The notes beneath the pieces are model-generated. The model ran no database searches. It was not told the DNA's origin and was given only the letters and a program-made list of their open reading frames with translations. The position numbers were made by a program, and so were the translations under genes. A stretch of 56,148 bases of DNA, from positions 1 to 56,148 of the forward strand of contig DDNL01000001.1 of assembly GCA_002341165.1 (NCBI GenBank), read 5' to 3'. This document shows, in pieces, positions 35,559 to 44,955 of this stretch. How positions within the stretch are numbered: the stretch's first letter is position 1; each line of letters starts with the position of its first letter. This stretch comes from Shewanellaceae bacterium UBA2521 (GTDB lineage: Bacteria; Pseudomonadota; Gammaproteobacteria; Enterobacterales; Shewanellaceae).

Positions 35559-35927
35559 AATTCAAAAATCAAAAAAAATAAGAAACAAAACAAGAACAAG
35601 ACACCCAAGAAGAATCTGAATCCACCTTAAATCCAGAAAGACCAAGACAGACACCCAAACTACCAAGCTCGACATACTGATCTACAAAATACTGAGATCT
35701 TTAACGGTCTCGGAGGTCAAGGTTGATAAAACTTAAAAATAAGAAGATAAAAAGCATGAAGTAAATATGGTTTATTTGCTTAAAAAGAATATTAAAAATG
35801 AAAAATTCATAAGAAAAGTTCATATATGTCTGGATTTTTCTAAACTTTTTATCGTTTTTTTACTCCAAGATATAAATATGACTTACAATAATTGGCCTAA
35901 CATACTTATCTGGGAGGTCTATACATT
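35559..35927. other. Degenerate tail region after the CD-NTase-like gene
   Basis: Between the stop and the next gene lies A-rich DNA. In the -1 frame, 35582-35680 reads 32 residues of plausible protein (ETKQEQDTQEES... ending SSTY, then stop) resembling the QTQDTHAKEK end of the gene. Further on, 35691-35726 in the original frame reads TEIFNGLGGQG-stop, echoing DIFNGRGRN inside the gene. This suggests a frameshifted extension or a decayed duplicate. The last 200 bases are plain AT-rich DNA; GGGAGG before the next start is the only clear signal. Confidence 0.4.
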
Positions 35928-36728
35928 TTGACTCTTGATATTTTTATCGCTTTATTAGTTTTGGGGGCAGCTGCTGGTTTACTTGCAGGATTACTTGGCA
36001 TTGGTGGCGGTATTATTCTTGTTCCAGCTCTTTATTATGGTTTAAATCACTTAGGCTATTTTGAGCATGCTATGCATCTTGCTGTTGGCTCATCTCTATG
36101 CACTATTTTCTTCACAACGCTCTCTGCAACGCGCGCACATTATAAGAAAAAAGCCATTGAATTGAGTATTGTGAAGAGATTCATTCCTTGTGTATTGGTA
36201 GGTTCTGTATGCGGCATTTATTTAGCTCAATACCTGAATGCAGATCACCTAAAAATTACTTTTGCTCTAGTACAGCTCTCTTTCGGCTCTTATTTACTAC
36301 TCAGAGGCCATCAAGCTTTATTTGTAAAGCTTCCTAAAGCGCCTACTTTTCACATCATTGGTAGCGCTAATGCCTGCTTAGCTACCCTAGTTGGCGTAGG
36401 CGGTGGTGTACAAAACATTTTATTTATGACTCTATGTAATATCCCTATTCATCAAGCTATTGCAAATGCGGCAGCAATCAGTCCTATTTTGGCATCTATC
36501 TCGGCGATTGGATTTATGTATATAGGTCTAGAGCAACAGAATTTACCGCCTTTGAGCCTAGGATATGTCAATTTACCCATAGTAGGATGCTTAACTATTA
36601 CATCTATTCTTGCAGCGCAAAAAGGTGCACAACTAGCACATAAGTTACCCGTTAAAACCTTAAAAAATATATTTTCTATTTTTACGCTTGTTGTTGCATT
36701 AAAAATGCTTTTCGACGCGTTACTTTAA
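35928..36728 (+). CDS. TauE/SafE-family permease
   Basis: 266 residues from a TTG at 35928 with GGGAGG 10 nt upstream. About eight membrane helices; two GxGGG repeats mark the family: AGLLAGLLGIGGGIILVPAL at the N-terminus and LVGVGGGVQNILFMTL in the middle, followed by ANAAAISPI. Members export sulfite, sulfonates or related organic anions, but the substrate cannot be read here. It is a single gene ending at a bidirectional terminator shared with greA. Confidence 0.88.
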   Translation: MTLDIFIALLVLGAAAGLLAGLLGIGGGIILVPALYYGLNHLGYFEHAMHLAVGSSLCTIFFTTLSATRAHYKKKAIELSIVKRFIPCVLVGSVCGIYLAQYLNADHLKITFALVQLSFGSYLLLRGHQALFVKLPKAPTFHIIGSANACLATLVGVGGGVQNILFMTLCNIPIHQAIANAAAISPILASISAIGFMYIGLEQQNLPPLSLGYVNLPIVGCLTITSILAAQKGAQLAHKLPVKTLKNIFSIFTLVVALKMLFDALL

Positions 36729-36770
36729 TGGTTCACTGACACGAATAACCTGTTTATCATCATCTCATAT

Positions 36771-36802
36771 AAAAACAGCCTTTAAAATAAAAGGCTGTTT
36801 TT
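36771..36802. terminator. Bidirectional terminator between the permease and greA
   Basis: Perfect 13-bp stem AAAAACAGCCTTT (36771-36783) / AAAGGCTGTTTTT (36790-36802), 6-nt loop, T-tracts on both strands. It serves the convergent permease and greA transcripts. Confidence 0.9.
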
Positions 36803-36828
36803 ATTGAATATCCCTGTGTTATTCATTT

Positions 36829-37305
36829 TTATACATATTCAACATTCATAATTTCATACTCAATTTCACCTGCTGGTGTTTGAATCGTCACTTCATCATT
36901 AAGTTGCTTCCCTATTAACCCTCGAGCAATAGGTGAGTTCACAGAAATCAAGTTTTGCTTAATATCTGCCTCATCATCTCCTACAATTTTATAGGTGAGC
37001 TCTTCATCCGTATCTAAATTCAAAATAGTAATCGTTGCTCCAAAAATAACACGACCTGTATTATTCATTTTTGTGACATCAATAATCTGTACATTAGATA
37101 GTTTTTCTTCGATCAATCGTATTCTTGCTTCACACAACCCCTGCTCTTCTCGAGCAGCATGGTATTCTGCGTTTTCTTTTAGATCGCCTAGTTCTCTAGC
37201 TTGAGCTATAGCATCTGTAATTTTAGGGCGACGTTCAAATTTCAAAAAATCAAGCTCTTCTCGCAATTTTTTTGCGCCAAAAACTGTCATGGGTACTTGT
37301 TTCAT
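36829..37305 (-). CDS. greA: Transcription elongation factor GreA
   Basis: 158 residues, standard length. N-terminal coiled coil (to ~78) with ELDFLKFERRP, the tip acidic pair in ARELGDLKENAEYHAAREEQ, and the C-terminal FKBP-like domain with NSPIARGLIGKQLNDEV. It reactivates backtracked RNA polymerase by stimulating cleavage of the 3' transcript end. It is separated from dapB by ~150 bp with a hairpin. Confidence 0.97.
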   Translation of the reverse strand: MKQVPMTVFGAKKLREELDFLKFERRPKITDAIAQARELGDLKENAEYHAAREEQGLCEARIRLIEEKLSNVQIIDVTKMNNTGRVIFGATITILNLDTDEELTYKIVGDDEADIKQNLISVNSPIARGLIGKQLNDEVTIQTPAGEIEYEIMNVEYV

Positions 37306-37363
37306 ATCTTAAAAAGCCTCTTGTTTAGCTCATTACTATTATAATTTGTCTAATATAACAACT

Positions 37364-37384
37364 CACCGCCTTTAATAGGCGGTG
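37364..37384. terminator. Hairpin between dapB and greA
   Basis: Inverted repeat CACCGCCT (37364-37371) / AGGCGGTG (37377-37384) with a 5-nt loop. It lies 72 nt after the dapB stop on the minus strand. The T-run is on the plus side (TTTT), so on the minus strand it is a less typical terminator. Confidence 0.5.
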
Positions 37385-37455
37385 TTTTCGATTTATTACA
37401 CTTCCAATGAAGTTCATAGAAGTGCATATATTGGGTATCAAGCAGCAGATGAACA

Positions 37456-38286
37456 CTAATGCTTTAAACCCAGCACATTGTGCATATCGTAAAGTCCTGG
37501 TTTTTGTAAGCTCAACCACAAAGCTGCTTTCAAAGCTCCTTTCACATAACTCATTCTCGAAGAAGCTTTATGCGTAATCTCAATACGCTCACCTTCTCCA
37601 GCAAATAAAGCTGTATGATCGCCGATTACATCTCCAGCGCGGATAGCTTGAAATCCAATCTGCTTATGCGTTCTTTTTTCTGTTGAGCCATGACGATTAA
37701 AGCAAGCCACATCATCAAAATCCCAATTCAGTGAGTCAGCAATAATATGTCCCATTTTCAAAGCTGTACCCGACGGGGCGTCAATTTTATCTCTGTGATG
37801 TGTTTCAATAATTTCAATGTCTGTATCATGTCCTAGAACCCAAGCTACTTGCTCTAGTAACTTCCAGATCAAATTCACACCAACAGACATATTAGGTTCA
37901 AAGACAATAGGAATACGCTTACCATATTCTCGAATAACCTTTTCTTCAGCAAGCGTAAAGCCTGTTGTGCCAATCACCATAGCTTTATTATGCTTCTCTG
38001 CAATACTCAGAGCATGCAGCGTTGTCTCTCGAGTACTAAAGTCTATTAATACATCTGAACCATGAATAACAGACTCCAGATCATTACAAAATAAGTTAGC
38101 CAAAGCTTGCACATCTAAAGAAACGCCTGGATCACCTGGTGCTGGAGCTGAAACTTGCCTAACTACGGCACCTACTAAAGTGAAATGAGGATCATGAATT
38201 AAAGTCTGCGTTAGCATGGTTCCCATACGTCCACCAGCACCAATAACTACAACATTTAATTTTTGTTTCTGTTTAAAAATAGTCAT
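37456..38286 (-). CDS. dapB: 4-hydroxy-tetrahydrodipicolinate reductase
   Basis: 276 residues. Nucleotide-binding VVIGAGGRMG at 13-22, STRETT, TGFT, and the catalytic signature ETHHRDKIDAPSGTALKMG with His and Lys in place. It reduces the DapA product with NAD(P)H in the lysine/diaminopimelate pathway. It lies 73 nt after bamC, so dapA-bamC-dapB form one same-strand group for diaminopimelate synthesis plus an outer-membrane assembly lipoprotein. Confidence 0.96.
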   Translation of the reverse strand: MTIFKQKQKLNVVVIGAGGRMGTMLTQTLIHDPHFTLVGAVVRQVSAPAPGDPGVSLDVQALANLFCNDLESVIHGSDVLIDFSTRETTLHALSIAEKHNKAMVIGTTGFTLAEEKVIREYGKRIPIVFEPNMSVGVNLIWKLLEQVAWVLGHDTDIEIIETHHRDKIDAPSGTALKMGHIIADSLNWDFDDVACFNRHGSTEKRTHKQIGFQAIRAGDVIGDHTALFAGEGERIEITHKASSRMSYVKGALKAALWLSLQKPGLYDMHNVLGLKH

Positions 38287-38359
38287 AACCTTCCCTCTTC
38301 ATCTTAAAGGTGTAGTCTTTTATGATATATAGGTAAATTAAAAATCTATATCTCTAAAT

Positions 38360-39445
38360 TTACTCATAATGCCTACGAATACTTTTCATAAAATCTGAAC
38401 TAAGACTTAACACTAAAGTGTCATCTAATACTCTTTTTTGTCCATCTAGGACTTGAATAGACGTACAGTCGCCCTCTCCTACAAGCTTAAAAAGTATCCA
38501 CTGATTGCGCATTTGCTCAACAAGAGATGATTTTTTAGGATCCCAAAAATGATCTGTTTCATTCATTTTTACATAATAGATGCCTGCACTTCTATCCCAG
38601 TCTTCTACCTGAAAACCTAGCTCACTCAATACACTCGGCAGCTTTTCCCAAGCATAATCTAGACGAGTACAGACTTGCCAAACATATTCTTTCTGCTCAT
38701 TTTCTGTTAAAGATACACTTAGATAATCTTGAGCATATATCTCATTTGTATTCTTATCTTTGTTGCGGCGCTTCTCACCTAATCTTTCAATGATCCCATT
38801 AAGCGTAGCTACAGTCTGATGATTGCGCTCTTTTTTTAGACTTAATTGATGCTTTTGAATACGCTCTTGATAATCAGTTGTTGCAATACTGATTTGATAT
38901 GAGCTCGAAGCCATAGGCGATAACCTGACATCATACTTTTGTTTAAAGGTAAAATCATCATCATCTTCAGGAAGAAGATCACCCTTCATGCCTTGATAGC
39001 GCATCCAATCAGTTTGGAATACATAACCCGATGACGTTGTGTCTAGTGCCACCTTGAGATCCTTGAAATAGTTTTGAACCACCTCAGTAAGCTCAGCTTT
39101 TACATCATCACCCTCTCGGTTTGGATCTACAATAACAGTAAAATCCTTAGATGACTCATCTAATCTTGTCATCGGAGCAGAGGCAATAACTTGTTGAACC
39201 GGTCTAATATCAACTTGTTCGCCTACAGGTCGTTCTACTTCAGTGGCAACAAGAGGAGGAAAACTATACTCTGTTCCTTTCCTCAACTGCTGAAGACCTT
39301 TAGGAATTTTTAACGGCACTAAAGCAGGAACATTTAAATGTGATTGCGCATCTAAAGCAACACGCATATCTGACCCGTTAGCACAACCATTGAGCAGCAC
39401 GATAGAAATTAAAGCCGTCCAAGGCATATACCTTTTTTGTTTCAT
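38360..39445 (-). CDS. bamC: BamC/NlpB-like outer membrane assembly lipoprotein
   Basis: 361 residues. Lipoprotein signal with lipobox LNGC near residue 21. As in E. coli BamC there is a long unstructured stretch after the Cys (LNVPALVPLKIPKGL, then YSFPPLV and VDIRPVQQV), followed by two helix-grip domains; the C-terminal one includes DYAWEKLPSVLSELGFQVEDWDRSAGIYYV. It overlaps the dapA stop by 4 nt (ATGA), the same dapA-bamC order as in E. coli. The identity rests on this synteny plus weak but ordered sequence likeness. Confidence 0.85.
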   Translation of the reverse strand: MKQKRYMPWTALISIVLLNGCANGSDMRVALDAQSHLNVPALVPLKIPKGLQQLRKGTEYSFPPLVATEVERPVGEQVDIRPVQQVIASAPMTRLDESSKDFTVIVDPNREGDDVKAELTEVVQNYFKDLKVALDTTSSGYVFQTDWMRYQGMKGDLLPEDDDDFTFKQKYDVRLSPMASSSYQISIATTDYQERIQKHQLSLKKERNHQTVATLNGIIERLGEKRRNKDKNTNEIYAQDYLSVSLTENEQKEYVWQVCTRLDYAWEKLPSVLSELGFQVEDWDRSAGIYYVKMNETDHFWDPKKSSLVEQMRNQWILFKLVGEGDCTSIQVLDGQKRVLDDTLVLSLSSDFMKSIRRHYE

Positions 39446-40329
39446 ACAACAGCCTTAGTCTTTGCATGCTTTAAAGCTTGAGTCACACGATCTCGATATA
39501 CTTCTGATAACTGAGTTAGAGGTAATCGTAAGGTACCATTTTCAATTAACCCCATAGTATGTGCAGCCCATTTGACGGGTATAGGATTGGCTTCAATAAA
39601 TAAATCTTGTGCAAGTGGTTTAAGCATTTGATTCAACTCTTCTGCCATATTCTTATCTTGTCGTAATGCAGCATTACACATCTCTTTAAATAAGCGCGGC
39701 ACGACATTATTTACCACCGAAATGACACCATCTCCACCCAGAAGCATGAAATCTTTCGCTGTTTCATCATCGCCACTGAATAAAAGAAAATCATCACCAC
39801 AAAGCTGACGTAGCGTCTTGACTCTCAATATATCTCCTGTCGCTTCTTTACAACCTATAATCTGAGGAATTTGAGCCAATTCGGCAACCGTCTCAGGACG
39901 CATATCTACCCCGGTACGACTTGGCACATTATAGAGTATTTGTGGAATGGTTGTAGACTGCGACACAGCGCGATGGTGTGCTATAAGCCCTTTTGGAGAA
40001 GGTTTATTGTAATAAGGTGTTACCGAAAGCATTGCTGCAAGATCTAATTCACTTAATGCTTGTGTCAGAGCTACCGCCTTTCTCGTACAGTTTGCTCCAT
40101 TACCAGCGATGATAGGTATTCTTTTTGCTGCTTTTTCAACAACAAATCGAGCAACATCTACATGCTCCTGCTGAGAAAAAGTCGCTGACTCTCCCGTTGT
40201 GCCTAGAACCACTAAAGCATCGGTACCTTCTTTTATATGAAAATCAATAAGACGAGATAGGCTGTTATAATCTACATCTCCTTTGACATCCATAGGGGTA
40301 ATTAACGCAACAAGACTCCCTTTCAACAT
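39442..40329 (-). CDS. dapA: 4-hydroxy-tetrahydrodipicolinate synthase
   Basis: 295 residues from the ATG at 40329; the frame extends to a TTG at 40359, but the shorter start fits the family and has GAGAG upstream. TIM-barrel aldolase: GTTGESATF, YYNKPSP, LYNVPSRTG with catalytic Tyr133, and GCKEATGD with Schiff-base Lys161, both at the E. coli positions. It condenses pyruvate with aspartate semialdehyde. Followed by an overlapping bamC. Confidence 0.96.
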   Translation of the reverse strand: MLKGSLVALITPMDVKGDVDYNSLSRLIDFHIKEGTDALVVLGTTGESATFSQQEHVDVARFVVEKAAKRIPIIAGNGANCTRKAVALTQALSELDLAAMLSVTPYYNKPSPKGLIAHHRAVSQSTTIPQILYNVPSRTGVDMRPETVAELAQIPQIIGCKEATGDILRVKTLRQLCGDDFLLFSGDDETAKDFMLLGGDGVISVVNNVVPRLFKEMCNAALRQDKNMAEELNQMLKPLAQDLFIEANPIPVKWAAHTMGLIENGTLRLPLTQLSEVYRDRVTQALKHAKTKAVV

Positions 40330-40490
40330 ATGCAATTTACTCTCTTTCAATTTAGTCAAAAAATACTTTTCTAAGAGAGTCTATGGTACGTAGATAATAA
40401 AAAAAATTCAAGAGTAACCTTATCTCTAAAGTTTGTAATGCCTTTTTATACAGCTATAAGTAAAAAATACAAGATATTGGAGCTACCACA

Positions 40491-41558
40491 CTATGTAGGC
40501 AAAGAGTACTGTGCTTTAGGCCAAACATTAACAATAGTTTTTAAGAGCGATGCCAAAGGAATAGCAAAAAACACACCTAATATACCACCCACACCACCAA
40601 AAACTAAAATTGCAGCAATAATCACTACAGGATGAAGTTCAACGACTTCAGCAAACAGCAAAGGCACCAACACATTACCATCCAGAATTTGGATAATTGT
40701 ATATCCCATCATCAAATAACCAAATTCAGGACTCCACTGCCACTGGAAGAAAGCGACAAGAGCAATAGGTACAGTCACTAGCACAGCACCAATATAAGGA
40801 ATGAGAACCGATATACCATTTAACACTGCCAAGAGTGCTGCATACCTTAATCCCATAATAGAGAAAAACGTATAAGTGACGATACCTAAGATAATAATCT
40901 CAATGATTTTACCTCTGACATAATTTAAAAGCTGCTGGTTCATTTCTACCCACACCTGATCTAAAAGTTTGCGATGTTGAGGAAAAAAACGCGCAGAAGT
41001 ATATTTAAGCTCAGTTTTATCTTTTAAAAAAAAGAAAACCAGTAGAGGCACTAATACAATATAAACGCATAAAACCAGCGCATTCATCGACCAGCCCATT
41101 AAAGATTTTATCATCTGTATCAATTGCCTAGGATCAACTAAAGTATGTAATTCGGAAATCACAGAATTGAGCTGACCTGTAGGCAGCAAAGAAGGATGCT
41201 GATAACTAAACTCTTTAAGGTATACTTGAATACTATCAATCATACTTGGAAAGTCTCCAATTAAAAGAAGACTTTGGTGCCAAATATTGGGCAGCAATTT
41301 AAAAATAAACATACCAATGAGCGTCATAGTCAAAACAAGAACTAATGTTGCCGAAAGAGACCGTGGAGCGCCATACCTACACATTAATGTGACAGGACAA
41401 TCTAAAAGAAATGCTAGAGCCAATGCCGTGAGCAATGGAGCAATCAAAGTACCCGATAAGTAAAGAATAAAACTCAAGCCTAATAGGCTAAAAAATAGTG
41501 TTAAAGCATGCGGATCAGAAAATCTAGACCTGCACCAGTTAGCTATGAAATCTATCAT
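40491..41558 (-). CDS. perM: AI-2E transporter family membrane protein (PerM/YfgO)
   Basis: 355 residues with about eight membrane helices. Family hallmarks are the long central amphipathic region, LLNYVRGKIIEIIILG, LNGISVLIPYIGAVLVTVPI, and a C-terminal ILVFGGVGGILGVFFAIPLASLL. The transported substrate is uncertain for this family. It overlaps the TusA-like gene by 4 nt and diverges from bepA, the same neighbourhood as in many Gammaproteobacteria. Confidence 0.9.
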   Translation of the reverse strand: MIDFIANWCRSRFSDPHALTLFFSLLGLSFILYLSGTLIAPLLTALALAFLLDCPVTLMCRYGAPRSLSATLVLVLTMTLIGMFIFKLLPNIWHQSLLLIGDFPSMIDSIQVYLKEFSYQHPSLLPTGQLNSVISELHTLVDPRQLIQMIKSLMGWSMNALVLCVYIVLVPLLVFFFLKDKTELKYTSARFFPQHRKLLDQVWVEMNQQLLNYVRGKIIEIIILGIVTYTFFSIMGLRYAALLAVLNGISVLIPYIGAVLVTVPIALVAFFQWQWSPEFGYLMMGYTIIQILDGNVLVPLLFAEVVELHPVVIIAAILVFGGVGGILGVFFAIPLASLLKTIVNVWPKAQYSLPT

Positions 41559-41794
41559 TCGGGCTTCACTTTAGATAAGAGGATGACATGAAAGTTTCCT
41601 TGTGCTTCATCTATAACCTGAAATACATACTGACTGCGCTGTAAAAAGTACTTTAAGCTACTCAATGAAGTATATCCACGCACTTTTAAACACCACCCTT
41701 TGGAATTATGAGTTAATGCGAGCTCCTGCTTTACTTTTAAAATGAGAGAAGGACACTGTAAGCTCACCAGATCAATCGTGCGTGTAATTTTCAT
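41555..41794 (-). CDS. TusA/SirA-like small protein with altered CPxP motif
   Basis: 79 residues, the length of TusA. It starts with the family strand (TIDLVSLQCPSLILKVKQEL), but the CPxP motif reads CPSL: the sulfur-binding Cys and first Pro are kept and the second Pro is lost. The second half (KVRGYTSLSSLKYFLQRSQYVFQVIDE) fits the alpha/beta fold. TusA relays persulfide sulfur; whether this variant does is unclear. It is translationally coupled to perM by an ATGA overlap. Confidence 0.72.
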   Translation of the reverse strand: MKITRTIDLVSLQCPSLILKVKQELALTHNSKGWCLKVRGYTSLSSLKYFLQRSQYVFQVIDEAQGNFHVILLSKVKPE

Positions 41795-41877
41795 TATAAT
41801 TTATATTTAAGTTAAAACTAAAAATATGTATACTTAATTATCAAGATAGTAGCAAAGTAGCCTTGTAGAACGCAATA

Positions 41878-43350
41878 ATGAAAAAAAGTTTACTCAAACT
41901 AGCAAAAAAAAGTACATCGAAATTTATTCTTTGTTTGAGTACCCTCATCACATCCTCAACTCAAGCTGAAAATAATTTACCGCAATTAGGTACCATAGCG
42001 CACGAAACACTCTCTATTCATCATGAGCTCGCGATTGGTGATATCTATATGCGAGCCATTCGCAGCCAAGAAGCTGTTATTTATGATCCTATCTTAAATC
42101 ACTACATGACTGAGCTGGGTAACCGCCTCGTGATGTATGCTCAAAATGTAAAAACGCCCTTTAATTTTGACATAGTTAAGAACAATGACTTAAACGCATT
42201 TGCTTTTTTTGGTGGTTACATTGGCTTGTACAGTGGTTTATTTCTCATAGCCGATAACGAAAGTGAGCTTGCATCTGTTGTAGCGCATGAAATCGCACAT
42301 GTTACACAAAGGCATTTAGCTCGTGCCATGCAGGATATGAAGAAAAAACAACCTTTGACAACGGCGACCTTACTCGGAAGTATTCTTCTCACGATTATAG
42401 CACCTGAGGCAGGTATAGCTGCTTTAGCGACTACAGGAGCTATCGCACAACAAAGTTCTATCAACCACACACGATCACACGAGATTGAAGCCGATGCATT
42501 AGGTATGAATACCTTAGTGCGTGCTAATTTTAATCCTCAAGGCGCACCTAGTTTTTTCAATAAACTTTCACAAAAAACGCGTTTTGCAAACACGCCACCA
42601 CAGATTCTCCTCACGCACCCTTTACCTAAATCTAGAATCGAAACAGCCAGAAATAAAGCACACCAGTATATCAATAAACCCTACTATGAAAGTAAAGACT
42701 TCTTACTTGCCAAAGCTAGAATTGAGGTACGCTTTTCGCATTTTACCCCTGAAGCTATTTTGATGAAATATAAAAAACAAGCCAAAAATCACCAGCAAAA
42801 CATACGAAATAGCGCACAATATGCTATTGCTTTGGCTTTATTTGAACAAAGGAAGTATAAAGAATCAGAACATATTGTTAATAGTTTACTGAAACAAGAT
42901 CGTGGTAATTTATTTTTTCTAGATCTCAAGTCTGATCTCATTTCTAAGAGCAGAGCTTATGCACAAGGCATTAAACTTTTTGAGCAGCAAAATACAACTA
43001 AACCTAACAACTTAGTCATCGTGACTAATCTTGCAAACTTATATATCGAAAACAAGCAGTATAAGCAAGCTATCTCTTTACTTGAGCGCCTAGCATACAC
43101 TTACAAGATAAGTCCTGTCGTGTATCGTATTATGATGCAAGCGTATACAAAAGACAGACAACAGAGTAAATATCATCAAACTCACGCTCGACTGCTTGCG
43201 CTCAGTGCACAATATAGCAATGCCATCAATGAGCTTAAAAAAGCGCTCTCTTTCATTAAAGGTAAGGATAAAAATATTGAATCAGCGATTATTAAAGAGG
43301 AGATAAAACATCTTCAAGAAAAAAGTGATATTTACAAACAACTTATATAA
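41878..43350 (+). CDS. bepA: M48-family periplasmic metallopeptidase/chaperone BepA
   Basis: 490 residues. Signal peptide (~1-30, ending TQA). Peptidase domain: zinc motif HEIAH at 137-141 with Glu138, third ligand Glu202 in HEIEADALG, and TRSHE before it; a hydrophobic insert (~150-175) probably forms the active-site-covering loop. From about residue 300 four TPR units follow (e.g. ALFEQRKYKESEHIVNSLL). E. coli BepA degrades or assists misassembled LptD in the periplasm. It is followed 14 nt later by a DUF2069 gene. Confidence 0.92.
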   Translation: MKKSLLKLAKKSTSKFILCLSTLITSSTQAENNLPQLGTIAHETLSIHHELAIGDIYMRAIRSQEAVIYDPILNHYMTELGNRLVMYAQNVKTPFNFDIVKNNDLNAFAFFGGYIGLYSGLFLIADNESELASVVAHEIAHVTQRHLARAMQDMKKKQPLTTATLLGSILLTIIAPEAGIAALATTGAIAQQSSINHTRSHEIEADALGMNTLVRANFNPQGAPSFFNKLSQKTRFANTPPQILLTHPLPKSRIETARNKAHQYINKPYYESKDFLLAKARIEVRFSHFTPEAILMKYKKQAKNHQQNIRNSAQYAIALALFEQRKYKESEHIVNSLLKQDRGNLFFLDLKSDLISKSRAYAQGIKLFEQQNTTKPNNLVIVTNLANLYIENKQYKQAISLLERLAYTYKISPVVYRIMMQAYTKDRQQSKYHQTHARLLALSAQYSNAINELKKALSFIKGKDKNIESAIIKEEIKHLQEKSDIYKQLI

Positions 43351-43364
43351 GGATAGCTTCATAG

Positions 43365-43742
43365 ATGTTGAATACACACCCACCCATGCATCACCCCAAT
43401 CTATTTTTTCTCTGCAAATGCCTGTACGGCATACTCATCGGCCTGCTTACTTTTTGGTTCACCATTGAAATGCCTAAAGTTTATTCTTTAAGCTTTTGTC
43501 TTTTATGGCTTATACCTATTTATTTACCTCTTCGAGGCATTCTAAAAGGTAATTTATATACCTTTTCATGGTCTGGTTACGTCCTCTGCTTTTACATCTG
43601 CCACAGCTTAACCCTGTGGTGGATCGACACGACAACACGCTGGTTCTCGAGTATAGAGTGCTTGTTAAGCGTGCTGCTCTTTTTTAGTTTTAGCTATTTT
43701 ACGCGTATGGAAAAAAGAGCCCATAACACGTCAGTACAGTAA
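43365..43742 (+). CDS. DUF2069 membrane protein
   Basis: 125 residues with four predicted membrane helices. LLWLIPIYLPLRGILKGNLYTFSWSGYVLCFYICHSLTLWW matches DUF2069, in which PLRGxLxGxxxTxxW is the conserved core and a basic R-rich tail follows the last helix (FTRMEKRA). Function unknown. It lies 14 nt after bepA and is probably cotranscribed with it. Confidence 0.8.
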   Translation: MLNTHPPMHHPNLFFLCKCLYGILIGLLTFWFTIEMPKVYSLSFCLLWLIPIYLPLRGILKGNLYTFSWSGYVLCFYICHSLTLWWIDTTTRWFSSIECLLSVLLFFSFSYFTRMEKRAHNTSVQ

Positions 43743-43776
43743 GACGCTGCAATCTATTATATAAATTGTCATGTCA

Positions 43777-43816
43777 TAAAAAAGCTGAGCAAAATGATCT
43801 CTCGTTTTGCTCAGCT
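43777..43816 (-). terminator. Terminator of the DUF2066 gene
   Basis: Perfect 12-bp stem AGCTGAGCAAAA (43783-43794) / TTTTGCTCAGCT (43805-43816) with a 10-nt loop; on the minus strand it is followed by T-run. It lies 48 nt after the DUF2066 stop and also separates the convergent DUF2069 gene. Confidence 0.85.
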
Positions 43817-43863
43817 CGTAAAATAATATGATTTCAAAAAATCACTGCAGCCATATCAGATGA

Positions 43864-44955
43864 CTACTTAAAGGTGTACATAGGTATTTCTATCTGCATT
43901 AACTCTTGTTCGCTGGACTCTCTTTCAAAAGAGGCATAACCCCTAAGTTTCGACACTCTTGGCTCTAATCTTAAACTACGCTTGAGCTCATCATCAGAGC
44001 CACGCAAAGACAGCTCAAATAAAGCTGTATAATTTTGAAACCGAATCAAACTGAAAGACTTCACGATATTCAGTTTTGTTAAATACGCTTCAAGTGCCCA
44101 TAAACCTTTCATGCTTTTAATATTATTAAACTGTACTAATGTAGCGACCTGATCCATATTTTCAAAAGTTGCATACCGGTCTGCGTAATAAATATTAAGC
44201 TGTTCTATAATCGTCATCACAGCCGCTTTTTGACTTTTCGCAACACCTGAATGACGCATGACAGCATCTGACAAACCACTGCGTATAGCTTTCTTGGTAT
44301 ACAAATTCACTTGATAAGACCATGCTCTATCTTGTTTTTTGATATAAGATACTGCAAAAAAGTCGCTTCGATAACGAATGGAAGCCTTGGACAAACCTTG
44401 GATAAAGTTTTCACGAATATCATTGATATTAATCTGCTTAATATCTTTTAAGTCCATAATCGGCATAACAAAGGGCAAACCACGTTTGACGGATTCATGC
44501 TGCAACACTTGTCTCACTTGAGAGCGATCACTATCTGCAATAACTGTATCTTGTTTTTGAATGGGTGTAGCCAACCACATCATAGTTAATGGACGCTGAG
44601 CTCCCCAAACAGGTAGCTTTTGCTCTTTAAGCACCGCATGAATTCTCGCTAAATCAAAACGACACTTGAGTACCAACTCTCTAGCTTCTTTTTGATAGCC
44701 GTATTGTACTAATACCGAAGTAGGTTTCTGAATGTATTTTTTTATTTCAGAATTGTTCAGCGCTTCATAGGTTCCTGAGTTTTTCAAAATAACTTCTTTC
44801 AAACATAGCTTCAAAGCATCTCGCCGATTTGTTTTAGAGCGATCTTTAACTGGAATTAAAGCTTGATCAAGATTTTTAACCTCAGCCGCTTTAAGTTGAA
44901 ATGTATAGCTTAATAAGCATAATAACGGAAAAATAAGGTAAAGTTTGACTTTCAC
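43864..44955 (-). CDS. DUF2066 exported protein
   Basis: 363 residues from a GTG at 44955. Signal peptide (~1-24, LKA-A). The N-terminal domain (LDQALIPVKDRSKTNRRDALKLCLKEVILKNSG) matches DUF2066, a periplasmic family often found beside perM in Gammaproteobacteria. The later region (ALEAYLTKLNIVKSFSLIRFQNYTALFELSLRG) resembles a small alpha/beta domain. No enzymatic motif is visible. Monocistronic with its own terminator. Confidence 0.82.
   Translation of the reverse strand: MKVKLYLIFPLLCLLSYTFQLKAAEVKNLDQALIPVKDRSKTNRRDALKLCLKEVILKNSGTYEALNNSEIKKYIQKPTSVLVQYGYQKEARELVLKCRFDLARIHAVLKEQKLPVWGAQRPLTMMWLATPIQKQDTVIADSDRSQVRQVLQHESVKRGLPFVMPIMDLKDIKQININDIRENFIQGLSKASIRYRSDFFAVSYIKKQDRAWSYQVNLYTKKAIRSGLSDAVMRHSGVAKSQKAAVMTIIEQLNIYYADRYATFENMDQVATLVQFNNIKSMKGLWALEAYLTKLNIVKSFSLIRFQNYTALFELSLRGSDDELKRSLRLEPRVSKLRGYASFERESSEQELMQIEIPMYTFK

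Noticed and set aside
35928..36728. TauE/SafE permease as a CBASS effector for the CD-NTase-like protein
   Set aside because: It is a standard anion permease 370 bp away behind its own ribosome binding site, and the cyclase motifs are absent, so no signalling link can be argued.
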